A program made the position numbers and the translations under genes. This document shows positions 20,530 to 32,046 of a DNA stretch of 64,000 nucleotides, piece by piece. Within the stretch, counting starts at the first letter, position 1. The number at the start of each line of letters is the position of its first letter. The notes beneath the pieces are model-generated. The model was not told where the DNA came from. It did not search any database and saw only the letters and a program-made list of their open reading frames with translations. The stretch is from Pelodera strongyloides. Its lineage: Eukaryota > Nematoda > Chromadorea > Rhabditida > Rhabditidae. Location of the stretch: assembly GCA_036852015.1 (NCBI GenBank), contig JAANDG010000229.1, positions 1 to 64,000 of the forward strand. Reading direction: 5' to 3'.

Positions 20530-23500
20530 TTCGCAATTGCGAAATGCAGCGCTGCGAGTACGCTGCAATACTATGAACTGTATCCTCTCGAAAAATTGCA
20601 AGGTAAATTACTCGAGTAGTTTTATGTTGCTGGAAAATTCTGTTCATTTTCAATCATCTTTCTCTTTTTCTTATTTCCTATTTGATCTGCTTTCTTCAGT
20701 TAGTGTTATTGGGCAATTACATTGTGATGGCGTTTATCACACCCTGCCTTCGTGCGTGTTTTTGCAAATTACCGTTTTGCGCGAGTAGATTATGATTTCC
20801 CCCTGTACAGAGTAGACGATGTTTTCCCTTTTGCATTTTCTTTCTGACACTTAACAAACTGATTCTGTACTGTAGCGTTTTTGTTTTATCCAATCACAAT
20901 TTTGGAGGTAAAGGTCCCTTAAATTTACATACCGCATGAGGTTGGTATACTATTAATTACTGTAGCTTGCTTTTCTATTAAATACATTTTTCTTCGGTAC
21001 TAGTTTCGTTGTGGCATTTCATCCAGTCCGTAGTTCGCAATTTTTCCGCTTCGAGTACGCTGCGATACTATGGACAGTATCCTCTCGACAAATTGCAAGT
21101 TAAATTACTGGAGTAGTTTAATTTTGCTGGAAAATTCTGTTCATTTTCAATAATCTTTCTCTTTTTCTTAATTCCTATTTGATCTGCGTTCTTCAATTAG
21201 TGTTATTGGGCAATTAATTCCACTGTCGTTTATCACAGCCTGCCTTCGTGTGCATTTGTTTTTGCAAATGACCGTTTTGCGCGAGTAGATTATGATTTCC
21301 CCCTGTATAGAGTAGACGATGTTTTCCCTTTTGCATTTTCTTTCTGACAATTAACAAACTGATTCTGTACTGTAGCGTTTTTGTTTTATCCGCACAATTT
21401 TGGAGGTAAAGGTTCCTTAAGTTCCTTAAATTTACATACCGCATGAGGTTGATATACTATTAATTACTGTAGCTTGATTTTCTATTAAATAAATTTTTCT
21501 TCGGTACTAGTTTCGTTGTGGCATTTCATCCAGTCCGTAGTTCGCAATTTTTCCGCTTCGAGTACGTTGCGATACTATGGACAGTATCCTCTCGACAAAT
21601 TGCAAGTTAAATTACTGGAGTAGTTTAATTTTGCTGGAAAATTCTGTTCATTTTCAATAATCTTTCTCTTTTTCTTAATTACTATTTGATCTGCGTTCTT
21701 CAATTAGTGTTATTGGGCAATTACTTCCTCTGTCGGTTATCACACCCTGCCTTCGTGTGCATTTGTTTTTGCAAATGACCGTTTTGCGCGAGTAGATTAT
21801 GATTTCCCCCTGTATACCCCCTAGAGTTCCCCCTAGAGTAGACGATGTTTTCCCTTTTGCATTTTCTTTCTGACAATTAACAAACTGATTCTGTACTGTT
21901 GCGTTTTTGTTTTATCCAAGCACAATTTTGGAGGTAATGGTTCCTTAAATTCCTTAAATTTACATACCGCGTGAGGTTGGTATAGTATTAATTACTGTAG
22001 CTTGCTTTTTTAAATAAATTTTTTTTCGGTACTAGTTTCGTTGTGGCATTTCATCCAGTCTGTAGTTCGCAATTTTTCCGCTACGAGTACGTTGCGATAC
22101 TATGGACAGTATCCTCACGACAAATTGCAAGTTAAATTACTGGAGTAGTTTAATTTTGCTGGAAAATTCTGTTCATTTTCAATAATCTTTCTCTTTTTCT
22201 TAATTCCTATTTGATCTGCGTTCTTCAATTAGTGTTATTGGGCAATTAATTCCTCTGTCGGTTATCACACCTGCCTTCGTGTGCATTTGTTTTTGCAAAT
22301 GACCGTTTTGCGCGAGTAGATTATGATTTCCCCCTGTATAGAGTAGGCGATGTTTTCCCTTTTGCATTTTCTTTCTGACAATTAACAAACTGATTCTGTA
22401 CTGTAGCGTTTTTGTTTTATCCGCACAATTTTGGAGGTAAAGGTTCCTTAAATTCCTTAAATTTACATACCGCATGAGGTTGGTATACTATTAATTATTG
22501 TAGTTTGCTTTTCTATTAAATAAATTTTTCTTCGGTACTAGTTTCGTTGTGGCATTTCATCCAGTCCGTAGTTCGCAATTTTTCCGCTTCGAGTACGTTG
22601 CGATACTATGGACAGTATCCTCTCGACAAATTGCAAGTTAAATTACTGGAGTAGTTTAATTTTGCTGGAAAATTCTGTTCATTTTCAATAATCTTTCTCT
22701 TTTTCTTAATTACTATTTGATCTGCGTTCTTCAATTAGTGTTATTGGGCAATTACTTCCTCTGTCGGTTATCACACCCTGCCTTCGTGTGCATTTGTTTT
22801 TGCAAATGACCGTTTTGCGCGAGTAGATTATGATTTCCCCCTGTATACCCCCTAGAGTTCCCCCTAGAGTAGACGATGTTTTCCCTTTTGCATTTTCTTT
22901 CTGACAATTAACAAACTGATTCTGTACTGTAGCGTTTTTGTTTTATCCGCACAATTTTGGAGGTAAAGGTTCCTTAAGTTCCTTAAATTTACATACCGCA
23001 TGAGGTTGATATACTATTAATTACTGTAGCTTGCTTTTCTATTAAATAAATTTTTCTTCGGTACTAGTTTCGTTGTGGCATTTCATCCAGTCCGTAGTTC
23101 GCAATTTTTCCGCTTCGAGTACGTTGCGATACTATGGACAGTATCCTCTCGACAAATTGCAAGTTAAATTACTGGAGTAGTTTAATTTTGCTGGAAAATT
23201 CTGTTCATTTTCAATAATCTTTCTCTTTTTCTTAATTACTATTTGATCTGCGTTCTTCAATTAGTGTTATTGGGCAATTACTTCCTCTGTCGGTTATCAC
23301 ACCCTGCCTTCGTGTGCATTTGTTTTTGCAAATGACCGTTTTGCGCGAGTAGATTATGATTTCCCCCTGTATACCCCCTAGAGTTCCCCCTAGAGTAGAC
23401 GATGTTTTCCCTTTTGCATTTTCTTTCTGACAATTAACAAACTGATTCTGTACTGTTGCGTTTTTGTTTTATCCAAGCACAATTTTGGAGGTAATGGTTC

Positions 23501-24085
23501 CTTAAATTCCTTAAATTTACATACCGCGTGAGGTTGGTATAGTATTAATTACTGTAGCTTGCTTTTCTATTAAATAAATTTTTTTTCGGTACTAGTTTCG
23601 TTGTGGCATTTCATCCAGTCTGTAGTTCGCAATTTTTCCGCTACGAGTACGTTGCGATACTATGGACAGTATCCTCACGACAAATTGCAAGTTAAATTAC
23701 TGGAGTAGTTTAATTTTGCTGGAAAATTCTGTTCATTTTCAATAATCTTTCTCTTTTTCTTAGTTCCTATTTGATCTGCGTTCTTCAATTAGTGTTATTG
23801 GGCAATTACTTCCTCTGTCGTTTATCACTCCCTGCATTCGTTTTTGCAAATGACCGTTTTGCGCGAGTAGATTATGATTTCCCCCTGTACAGAGTAGACG
23901 ATGTTTTCCCTTTTGCATTTTCTTTCTGACAATTAACAAACTGATTATGTACTGTATCGTTTTTGTTTAATACAATAACACTTTTGGAGGTAAAGTTCCT
24001 TAAATTTACCCACCGTATGTGGTTGGCATACTATTGATTACTTAAGCTTGCTTTTCTATTAAATAATTCTTTAATCGGTACTATT
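20530..24085. repeat. Tandem array of ~0.5-kb units, about 7 copies
   Basis: The landmark TGCRATACTATG recurs at about 20563, 21061, 21568, 22093, 22599, 23124 and 23653, so unit lengths are ~498, 507, 525, 506, 525 and 529 bp. The first copy is the most diverged, and the last decays after ~24.0 kb. Each unit ends in a shared stretch around TTTCGTTGTGGCATTTCATC. Some units carry an extra CCCCCTAGAGTT-type duplication before the AGTAGACGATG segment and others lack it, which explains the ~20-bp length steps. Minus-strand open frames of 76-91 codons recur in some units but are interrupted in others. This looks like a local minisatellite just downstream of the transporter gene. Confidence 0.95.
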
Positions 24086-25027
24086 CTTTTAGTTTCCCAT
24101 TATAATTTAAGATGCATACATATTAAACAGAAATGTTACTCCACCTTTTCCACCCGAACACTACGCTACACTACTCTCCACGCTGAATGGGCCTGAATTT
24201 GCAATTAAATTTATTTGCATGAAGCTTTTCCTAGAACTTTTTTCGGAATCTCACTTTTTAAATTCCCTTTTCTTTTCTTTTTGTTCGCTGTATATTTTCG
24301 AATAACCTTCTTATCTTTCTGATACGTTCCTGATTGAATACCCTATTTGAAATTGGAACATCTTCAATCGGATAGCCCATTCTTTTAGTATACACAACAT
24401 AACTTCTATAATCACAGAGTTCCATCGTTTTAGAACTTTAATTTAATTCCGGCATTTCGGCAGTCGGCCTAATTGTAATGCAAATTATTGGATTAGTTTC
24501 ACATGCTCCTTTTAGATAGACAGTTTTATTTTTCCCTTCTTCCCATTATCTTTATCTGCATAATCCGTGTCTTTGTGCAGTCCTTATCTTCCGTTTTTCT
24601 TTTCTGTAAATGATGTTCTCCGCCCCCTGCCCTTTCTTTTTTGAGGCGACGCCGAAAAGGCGGAACAATTTGGCCCTACAGTAGCCAGCCAATGAGCGCG
24701 CAAGCCGCCGGCGCAGTATAGAAAGCACCCATATTTTCGTGAAATTGTATTCGCCATCATAATTCTTTCTCGTTTCGCTTTTAACTGTCTTAATGTTGTT
24801 ATTTATTATATGAAATAATTTATTGATACTTACAAAATACAAGCCGATGCTCATCAATAATCCTAATACTACGCATCTCTCGCACACATTGTTTGAGTAC
24901 CGTATAGCCAAATTCTATTTTGCCACTTTATCGTACTACAGGCACCTGATGGTTTACGTTAGTTTGGGCCTAAACCCAGACTCATTCTTACATAGTCGTA
25001 CGTGTGGTACTTTATTCATTTTTTCAG
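24086..25027. other. Intergenic, with a GC-richer patch
   Basis: Mostly AT-rich and featureless. About 24630-24720 is GC-richer, with an inverted CCAAT-like motif (AGCCAATGAG) and CpGs, which could be promoter-like, but no gene start is tied to it. A 119-codon minus-strand frame at 24552-24911 lacks recognisable motifs. Confidence 0.35.
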
Positions 25028-25279
25028 GTGATACACATGCGCATGAAGTGTTGCCGGTGAACCTGACTCCTCCGGTACGTCCCCCTCCCAGGAGCCACAC
25101 AAGGTATATATTCCAATCGTTTTATTTAGGCAGTTGTCAGTTAGGAAGGTTAGGCCGTGCTACATCCTTTTTCATCATTTTATGAGTTTTATGCAATATT
25201 TTCAGAAGATTCGCGTGTGTTGTGGCCGGCAACCTGGCGTCTCCCGCGCTGCACGTCTTCAAGGGAGGCGGTGGCATAG
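25028..25279 (+). CDS. Two phase-compatible exons of an unidentified gene (fragment)
   Basis: Exon 25028-25103 follows a TTTTTCAG acceptor and ends before GTATAT; exon 25206-25279 follows TATTTTCAG and ends before GTATGT. Joined in phase they read DTHAHEVLPVNLTPP, a proline and arginine stretch, then RRFACVVAGNLASPALHVF and a Gly run, with no stop. Base composition is clearly richer in G and C than the surroundings. I found no certain exon before or after. It may be a piece of a real gene, a relic, or an exon carried by a repeat. No function is claimed. Confidence 0.35.
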
Positions 25280-25453
25280 GTATGTATTTCTCATAATTTG
25301 TACTTTCCAAGACCGATGGGAATATTTTTTCTGATTTATCTGATGCGCAACAACTGCGTACAGTGTGTATGTGTGTGTATGACTATTGTCTGTCTGTGTA
25401 TTTCCCAGCGTGATATTAATTTCTGTTGAAGGAAAAATTTCTCCCATAGGTTC

Positions 25454-25692
25454 AGGGCGCATTCGAGATGGACATTTTCCAGAAAAGAAAAGAAAAAAGG
25501 TTCGAGATGGACGCCGAGAAAAAAAAAATGCATGCAAAATAATTGTCGAATATGTAATTGTCCCGTAATTGAATCTAAAATCAATCGATCATGTGAATGT
25601 GTGGCCATTGCATTCTTTTCTGGTGAAATCCATCTCGAACCAAAAGTTTTCTTTTTCTTTTCTGGAAATGTCCATCTCAAATGCGCCCTCAT
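25454..25692. repeat. Foldback (inverted repeat), ~58-bp arms
   Basis: The left arm at about 25454-25512 (GGGCGCATTCGAGATGGAC...) and the right arm at about 25628-25692 are near-perfect reverse complements, separated by ~115 bp of unrelated sequence. It could fold into a long hairpin and is probably a small MITE-like element. Open frames over it are by-products. Confidence 0.85.
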
Positions 25693-25812
25693 CCTTACAA
25701 GGGTCGGCCTTAGGGTATACGGCCTTGTGAATAGGTTTTTCTCGTGGTATTCCTCAAACCATAGAGTTTTTTTAATGATGATTAAGCATCCAGTATATTA
25801 GCTGCGGATCAC

Positions 25813-25831
25813 AAAAAAAAAAAAAAAAAAA
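25813..25831 (+). repeat. Poly(A) run of ~19
   Basis: A homopolymer run of A followed by ATAAGGCC. It might be the tail of an old retroposed insertion, but no source sequence upstream is recognised. Confidence 0.7.
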
Positions 25832-26229
25832 TAAGGCCACAAATGTGCTTTATTCTTGAAAATATTTTTCTTCTTTTTTTTTCATCTCCCTGATTCGTAG
25901 GTCGTCCAATAGAGTTTCCATGCATTACAACAGTAGGTTTCCTGTGGATTTCAAAAAAATAGGAAAGTGATCGGCTTGCGCCATGCTTAACGAAAAATAT
26001 TAGTGAAACTAAACAGTCCTGTGCTGCTTGTCTTGATGTGTGAGTGCGCGCCTCTGACGACCAAGCTCAGTGGATTCAACATAGGCGGTCCATTAACAGT
26101 ATATTTACCTCCTGGTTCTTGCAGTAACACAAACAGTTGTTCCCCAAGCTGCTAATTTGCGAACAGAATCCGCATGATGGTGAAGGAATGAGTTGTGGAG
26201 TAAATGGATTGCGCGACGCGTCCGACGCG

Positions 26230-26389
26230 CGACTGAGGTGAACCGTACCTCGACCAGTCCACTTGGTTCATTATAGCACGGGCTAGACCCGGATCAACGT
26301 CTCCACGCCTGGAGGTGCGCCTTCTGAACTTAGCAGAACCAAAGTTGATGATGGACTTGACCAAGCGGTGATCTGAACTTGAGCCGCAC
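26230..26389 (-). mobile_element. Inverted 160-bp piece of the RTE element
   Basis: This stretch is the reverse complement of 26799-26958 within the adjacent RTE element, nearly base for base. It abuts the RTE sense sequence head to head at 26389/26390. The inverted part covers the end of the endonuclease domain and the linker toward the reverse transcriptase. Confidence 0.93.
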
Positions 26390-28900
26390 GTGTGCGAAGT
26401 GAAACGTGTGACATTCACCGTTGTTAACGTGTACGCTCCCACCAGCGAGTATGACGACGAGGTCGTGGAGGAGCTTTATGACGACATTGAGCGAGAACTG
26501 ACGAACAGTCGTGCACATGTCAAGCTTGTCGTCGGTGACTTCAACGCGTCCATCGGTCCCAGGGACGATGGGGAGACGTACGTTGGGCACTACGCTGCAG
26601 ACACCCGTAATGACCGTGGTCAACGGCTAGCAGATTTTGCGGAAAGTCAGTGCATGTACGTGTTGAACACCATGTTCAACAACGAAAGCGTAGACTTTGG
26701 ACGTGGCAGAGCCCGCAAGGTGCAAAGAAACAGCTGGACTATGTCCTTTGCAACGACGCCCATCGGGTCGTTGACTGTAAGATCGTCGGTAGAAGCTGGT
26801 GCGGCTCAAGTTCAGATCACCGCTTGGTCAAGTCCATCATCAACTTTGGTTCTGCTAAGTTCAGAAGGCGCACCTCCAGGCGTGGAGACGTTGATCCGGG
26901 TCTAGCCCGTGCTATAATGAACCAAGTGGACTGGTCGAGGTACGGTTCACCTCAGTCGTACTCCGAACTGAGCCGGGAATTGGCGAGGGCATCAGCTGAG
27001 GCAAGGCCGGTCATTCGTGCTCACCCTAGAGAAAGACTGACGTCAAAGACCATTGAACTGATCCGTGAGAGACGAAAAAGGCTACATCAGGGTCAAAACG
27101 TACAGAGCCTCAGTCGCGACCTACGAAAGATGGTTGAAGCAGACTATAAGAGCTTTAACGAGGTTAAAGCTCTCGAGGCGGCCGAGCGTCTTATGTCCAT
27201 AAAGAAAGTACGCCAACGCTATTCCTTGCATAAGGAGGCAACTGTGGCCATGATGGACAAAGACGGTACTTTGAAGACCAAGATCCAGGATATTGCCGAT
27301 ATCATCAAAGATTTCTATGGGGATCTCTTTGCTTCGAAGAAGCGTGTTCCGAAATCAGGCATTGAAGTGAATGAGGACGTGCCGGAGTTCTTGGAGAGCG
27401 AGGTTGAACATGCTTTGAAGAGAATGCCTAATAACAGGGCTCCTGGCAATGATGGCATTTCCATTGATCTCCTCAAGTACGCTCCGAAGTCCGCTCTATC
27501 CGCGGTTTGCAGGTTGTTCAACAATATCCTCTCAATGAAAATCGTCCCTGAGAACTGGAAAGGTAGTAACACCATCCTGATCCATAAGAAGGGAAGCAAA
27601 GAGGACATAAACAACTATCGTCCAATTGCGTTGATGTCACAGCTGTCAAAGCTATTTTCTCGCGTCATCTTGAACCGAATCAGCAAGTGGCTGGAAGAAG
27701 GCAATAGAAGAGAGCAGGCAGGCTTTCGAGGCGGGTACTCGACTATTGACCACATTCACACTGTGTGTCAAGTTATCGAGCGGTCTAGGGAGTACAAGAT
27801 ACCCCTCTGTATGTTGTTTGTCGACTTCAAGAAGGCGTTCGATTCGGTTGAGAAGCAGGCGGTCCTCAATGCTCTGAAACATCACGCAGTGCCAGAGAGA
27901 TACGTGTCTATGATAGACGAGCTGTATACCCAGTGCGCCACTGACATCCAACTCCTTCATACACCAGTTACGGTGCCCGTTGAGCGCGGAGTCAAACAAG
28001 GGGATGTCATTTCACACCACTCTGTTTTCTGCTTCTCTGGAATGTGCTTTGAGAGACGCCAACATGTCCGGTGGTTATGACATTGACGGCGAAACACTAC
28101 AGTTCTTACTGTTTGCCGACGATGTGGTTCTTATAGCCAAAGACCCATGTACACTGCAGAAAAACCTAGACGAACTAATTCGAGTAACGTCGCTAATCGG
28201 TCTTGAGGCCCACCCAGGCAAGACGCAGTGGATGGCTAACGATCATTGTCCAAACGGCGGTGCAGATATACGCATTGGCAACAGCACGCTCGAAAAGGTC
28301 GGGAAGTATGTCTACCTTGGACGCGAGGTTAACCCCAGCAACAGCCTCACCGCCGAACTCTCTCGGCGTAAACAGTCTGGGTGGAAGGCTTTCTGGAAGC
28401 TACGAGATGTACTCACCAATGTGAAGCTGTCAAAAGAAGTGAAAGCCAAGGTGTTTAACACGCATGTGCTGCCAGCAATGACCTATGCTTCCGAAACTTG
28501 GTGCACGACAAAGAAAGACGAAGAATCCTTACTTGTCACCCAGAGAGCCATGGAGCGTAAGATGGTAGGCACGCGTCTCCGGGATCGTATGTCAAACGTC
28601 ACACTTCGAGAAAAGTCCGGCGTAGATGATATAATTGATAGGATATACAGCTCGAAACATCGATGGGCTGGTCATGTCATTCGTAGAAATGACAATCGAT
28701 GGACCACTCGGGTCACAGAATGGCGTCCCCGCGATTACAAGCGTCCTCAAGGGCGACCGCCAACGAGATGGGTAGACCCGATGGTTAAATCATTTGGACG
28801 TGCATGGAATCGCATCGCAAGATGCAGGTCTTCATGGCGTAGTTGCGACCTGCGCTGTTGGCGAGCCAACAGCTGATATAACGGTCTTCAAGGTATTCAA
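26390..28900 (+). mobile_element. RTE-type non-LTR retrotransposon, 5'-truncated and frameshifted
   Basis: Three overlapping frames (26390-26905, 26650-28080, 27980-28876) together cover an APE-type endonuclease and a reverse transcriptase. The endonuclease starts mid-domain (VVNVYAPT), then GDFNAS and SSDHRLV. The reverse transcriptase shows NNYRPIALMS, FVDFKKAFDSV (motif A) and FADDVVLIA (motif C), followed by the C-terminal region ending near 28876. Frame changes occur near 26.69-26.73 kb and near 28.01 kb; the first and last frames are the same, so the two shifts cancel. The N-terminal part of the endonuclease is missing. Copy-and-paste replication by target-primed reverse transcription is known for the clade; this copy cannot make an intact protein. 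Confidence 0.93.
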
Positions 28901-29380
28901 GGTAAGGGGTATCATTTAATTCGCTCTTGGATAATTGCCATTAGCCCGCGCGATCTGTGTACGGTATAAGGTCTTGCGTTTAGATTTTGGCTTCCGATCA
29001 ACTAGCTTCCAATAAAGGAAGCTTCTTCTGCGATGCGTACTGTTCTGTGATTGATTTAATTTTCATTGTGAATGATATTTGTGCTATTATCAATAAAAAC
29101 AATAAAAGGAGAGGTGATTTGAGATGAACCTATTCCTTTAACACTATGAATAAGGGCGTTCGCATACTCGCATACATGAAAAAAATATACAGCGCATTTG
29201 ATGCCTTATTTCTTTCTAATTTCTTGTGCTCCGCAGCTAATGTTCTGTATTCTAAATAGCATGAAAAACTTCATCGATTCAGGAACCCAATAAAAATCTT
29301 ACTCACTAGGTCGTATACGTGTCCGCGACCTTGGCACTATGCCTGTAAGCCGAAAAGCCTAATGCATGTTACGATACACA
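28901..29380. other. Spacer with a decayed MITE end
   Basis: Mostly unassigned AT-rich sequence. 29088-29125 resembles the outer end of the foldback family seen at 48900-48987 (GATGAACCTATTCCTTTAA), so it is probably a degenerate arm. Confidence 0.4.
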
Positions 29381-29389
29381 TGTGACAAA

Positions 29390-29560
29390 ACAGATGTGCA
29401 CGTTGAAGCAAATATATTTAACATAAAACAACCATTTAGGCTACCGGACAATGTTAGCCCACGTCCAATCTCATTGAAGGTACAAACGAGCCCTTGTACC
29501 ACGTGGGCTGCGACAGAGGTAAGTACTGAACCTTTTAGACCTTTTCATGTGTTGTTGTTG
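29390..29560 (+). repeat. Dispersed repeat B, copy 1
   Basis: Shares GTGCACGTTGAAGCAAAT, AATGTTAGCCCACG and ACCACGTGGGCTGCGACAG with copies at 31215-31400, 31600-31780 and (partly) 39110-39225. It lies directly upstream of a foldback element in three of the four places, so the two may form one composite element. Confidence 0.8.
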
Positions 29561-29561
29561 G

Positions 29562-29940
29562 CAGGCCCGCGAGAAAAAAGTTTCATTCAATTTGCTTGCA
29601 CGGAATGTCCGAAATTTCTAGGACACGCAGAGTTATTCCCCGGCAAACAGTTCGAAAAAAAAACGTCCCATGCATTCTTTCTCTACATATTAATCGCTAA
29701 ACGAATGAAGATCCTTCCCACGATTATAACACGGCGTTTCCAATACTGTACTGCCCTGAAAGGCCCTGAAAGCGCAAAAAAATTTCTGACTGCGGTACCT
29801 GGCCGAATGCTGGGGAATAACTCGGTGAGTTCTAGATGTAAAGAAGATGCCGTTTTCACAGTAATATTTCTGAAATTCCGGACATCCTTTGCAAATAAAT
29901 TGAGGAAAACTTTTTTTCTCGCGGGTTGTTCCTTTAACCA
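29562..29940. repeat. Foldback element A, copy 1
   Basis: The left arm 29562-29657 (from GGCCCGCGAG to GTTATTCCCC) is the reverse complement of about 29800-29930, with a ~140-bp loop. The right end reads TTCCTTTAA, like the termini of the complete copy at 51016-51599. Confidence 0.85.
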
Positions 29941-30116
29941 AAGCCTACACGTGCAGCTGACCTTGTGCTTTGGGATACCCACGTTGCGCTCGTGCCTTTT
30001 CATTAGGATCATAGTTGTCGCATTAGTGTTTTACAATAAACAAAAATAAGTGCAAATGAATAATTTTTAGTGACCTCGGCCCCTCCTGAAAGGGAAGTTG
30101 AGGGTAGGAAGTAAAA

Positions 30117-30748
30117 TTTTAAAGGAACGGACCCATCAAAATAAACCTATATTTAGCATGTTTTTATCCTTTTTATAAAGGTTGATCATTGAGCATATAT
30201 GCACTGCCAAATTTCAACCAGATTTATCCTAATGAAAATTTTTGGTGTCGATAATAGGAGAACTACTCTGGTCCTCAGGAGCGCAGCGCGCAAATGCGTA
30301 ACCGCGTCCGCGGAAAAGATTGCAAATCTGCAGTGAAAAGTTCGAGACCCAGAGAAACCTCTTTTCTGTGTCTCCGACTTTCCCATGTTAAAAAGCCATC
30401 TCTTTTCCGCGGATGGCATTTGCGCGCAGCGCGCCTGAGAACATAGTATATATACCGTAGACGAACAACAATTGTACCCTTATTTTCTTACTGTGTCTCC
30501 CGAGGATTCTGACTGGGACCCGGGAGAGTACCTGTATATGTTATATAGCCATATTCCCCCGGGACACGCGAGAAGAAGATAGTGGTGCAATTGTTGTTCG
30601 TCTACGGCAGTTCCGATTATCGACGCCGAACAATTTCAGTAGGATAAATCTGGCTGAAATTTAGCTGTGCATATATATTATAATAATCACCCTTTATAAA
30701 AAGTATAAAACATGGTAAATATTGGCTTATTTTGATGATACTTCCATG
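30117..30748. repeat. Nested foldback element
   Basis: The outer arms (about 30130-30255 and 30612-30747) are diverged reverse complements. Inside are two further inverted pairs: GCAGCGCGCAAATG with CATTTGCGCGCAGC around 30290 and 30415, and GTAGACGAACAACAATTGTA near 30457 with its complement near 30583-30606. The left end is TTTTAAAGGAACGG. No protein frame of note. Confidence 0.85.
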
Positions 30749-30757
30749 AAGCGATAG

Positions 30758-31142
30758 TAAAGGGACGCGGTCCCATTTTGCGTACTCTATGTTTTTTTAT
30801 TTGTATAATATGTTTAACCTTAGTGTTGGAAAAAATCAGACAAAAATAAAACAGATTTCACCGAGCAATTCACCGAGAAAAAAGTTGCCCCAGACCAAGC
30901 ACCACAGTTAACCAAAAAAAAACTAAATGCCCTCGAGATATGCTATAAATTAGAAAGGCTACTCGACTCGAATTATCAGCATGACCATATTGGACATTGT
31001 GATACAGTTACTGCGGGCCTTGGTCTAGGATCATGGAGTATTTCTCGCAAAAGCTTTTTCCGGCACTGTGTTTCACATATTTCACAGATAATACAAACGC
31101 AAAGTCTGCAAAAGGGGCCAAAGGTGACCGTGTCCCTTTAAT
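30758..31142. repeat. Short inverted-terminal element ending AAAGGGACRCGGT
   Basis: Begins TAAAGGGACGCGGTCCC and ends GGTGACCGTGTCCCTTTAA, imperfect 17-bp terminal inverted repeats around ~350 bp of non-coding sequence. Probably a MITE whose transposase source lies elsewhere. Confidence 0.75.
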
Positions 31143-31214
31143 ATACGAAGAGTTTGGGGGAGTCGTCCTTCATGTGTAATCCTGAATGTAACTATTATAC
31201 ACATGCAAAAAAAA

Positions 31215-31545
31215 ACAGATGTGCACGTTGAAGCAAATTTACGTATTTAACATAAAACATTCATTTGGAGACTGCGGCAGGCCGGCGGGCAATGTTAGCC
31301 CACGCCCAATCTCAAGGAGGTACACACTTGCCCCTGAACCACATGGACAGCGATAGAGGTAAGTGGTAAGCCTTTTTGAGCTTTTCATGTGTTGTTGTTG
31401 TTGGCCTTTAAAGGGAGAGGCCACGAGATAAAAGTTTTCCTCAATTTACTTGCACAGAATGTCTGGAATTTCAGAAATATTACCGTGAAAACCGCATTTC
31501 TTTACATCTAGAACTCACAGAGTTATTTCACGGCAAACAGTGATC
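31215..31545 (+). repeat. Repeat B copy 2 with element A left arm
   Basis: Repeat B (GTGCACGTTGAAGCAAAT onward) runs into TTTAAAGGGAGAGGCC, the left end of foldback element A, and stops after CACGGCAAACAG without the right arm. Confidence 0.8.
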
Positions 31546-31599
31546 TCCTAAAAGAGCAAAAATTGATGCTGACTGGTGTTGTAATCAGAAAGTAGTCAG

Positions 31600-31960
31600 A
31601 AATGCACGTGGGAGCAAATATATTTAACATAAATACAATTTTTTTTTAGATATTGCGGCAGGCTACCGGGCAATGTTAGCCCACGCCCAATCTCAAGAAG
31701 GTGCAAACCAGCCCCTGTACCACATGGGCCGCGACAGAGGTAATTACTAAACTGTTTGATTTTTTCATGTGTTGTTGTAGGCCTTTAAGGGGACAGGCCG
31801 CGAGAAAAAGTTTTCCTCAATTTATTTGCACTGAATGTCCGGAATTACAGAAATATTACCGTGAATACCGCATTTATTTACACCTAGAACTCGCAGAGTT
31901 ATTGCACGGAAAACAGTTAAAGCGTACTGACAGCTCCTTTCTCGTTCACAGAAAGTAATA
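31600..31960 (+). repeat. Repeat B copy 3 with element A left arm
   Basis: Same arrangement as the preceding copy: repeat B, then TTTAAGGGGACAGGCC and the left arm of element A to about 31918. An 85-codon frame here is a by-product. Confidence 0.8.
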
Positions 31961-31978
31961 TTTCACGCAAAATTGTTT

Positions 31979-32046
31979 GCCGGCTGTGGGGTCGAACCCA
32001 CGACCTCTCGCACAAAAAGCCAGAGCGCTACCACGCGACTATGGGT
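31979..32046 (-). other. tRNA-like sequence (pseudo-tRNA or SINE head), minus strand
   Basis: Read on the minus strand it has an A-box-like TAGTCGCGTGG, a plausible anticodon arm with loop TTTTTGT (would be Lys, TTT), and a clean T arm GTGGGTTCGACCCCAC (B box). The acceptor stem does not pair (CCCATAG against GCCGGCA), so a working tRNA is unlikely. Confidence 0.6.

Noticed and set aside
21168..22475. Recurring 60-91-codon minus-strand frames in the 0.5-kb array
   Set aside because: Present only in some units and destroyed by small indels in others, so there is no sign of coding constraint.
24552..24911. 119-codon minus-strand frame
   Set aside because: It starts and ends in AT-rich sequence and owes its length to the GC-rich patch; no recognised motif.
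31979..32046. Functional tRNA-Lys
   Set aside because: The acceptor stem does not pair, so only a tRNA-like call is justified.
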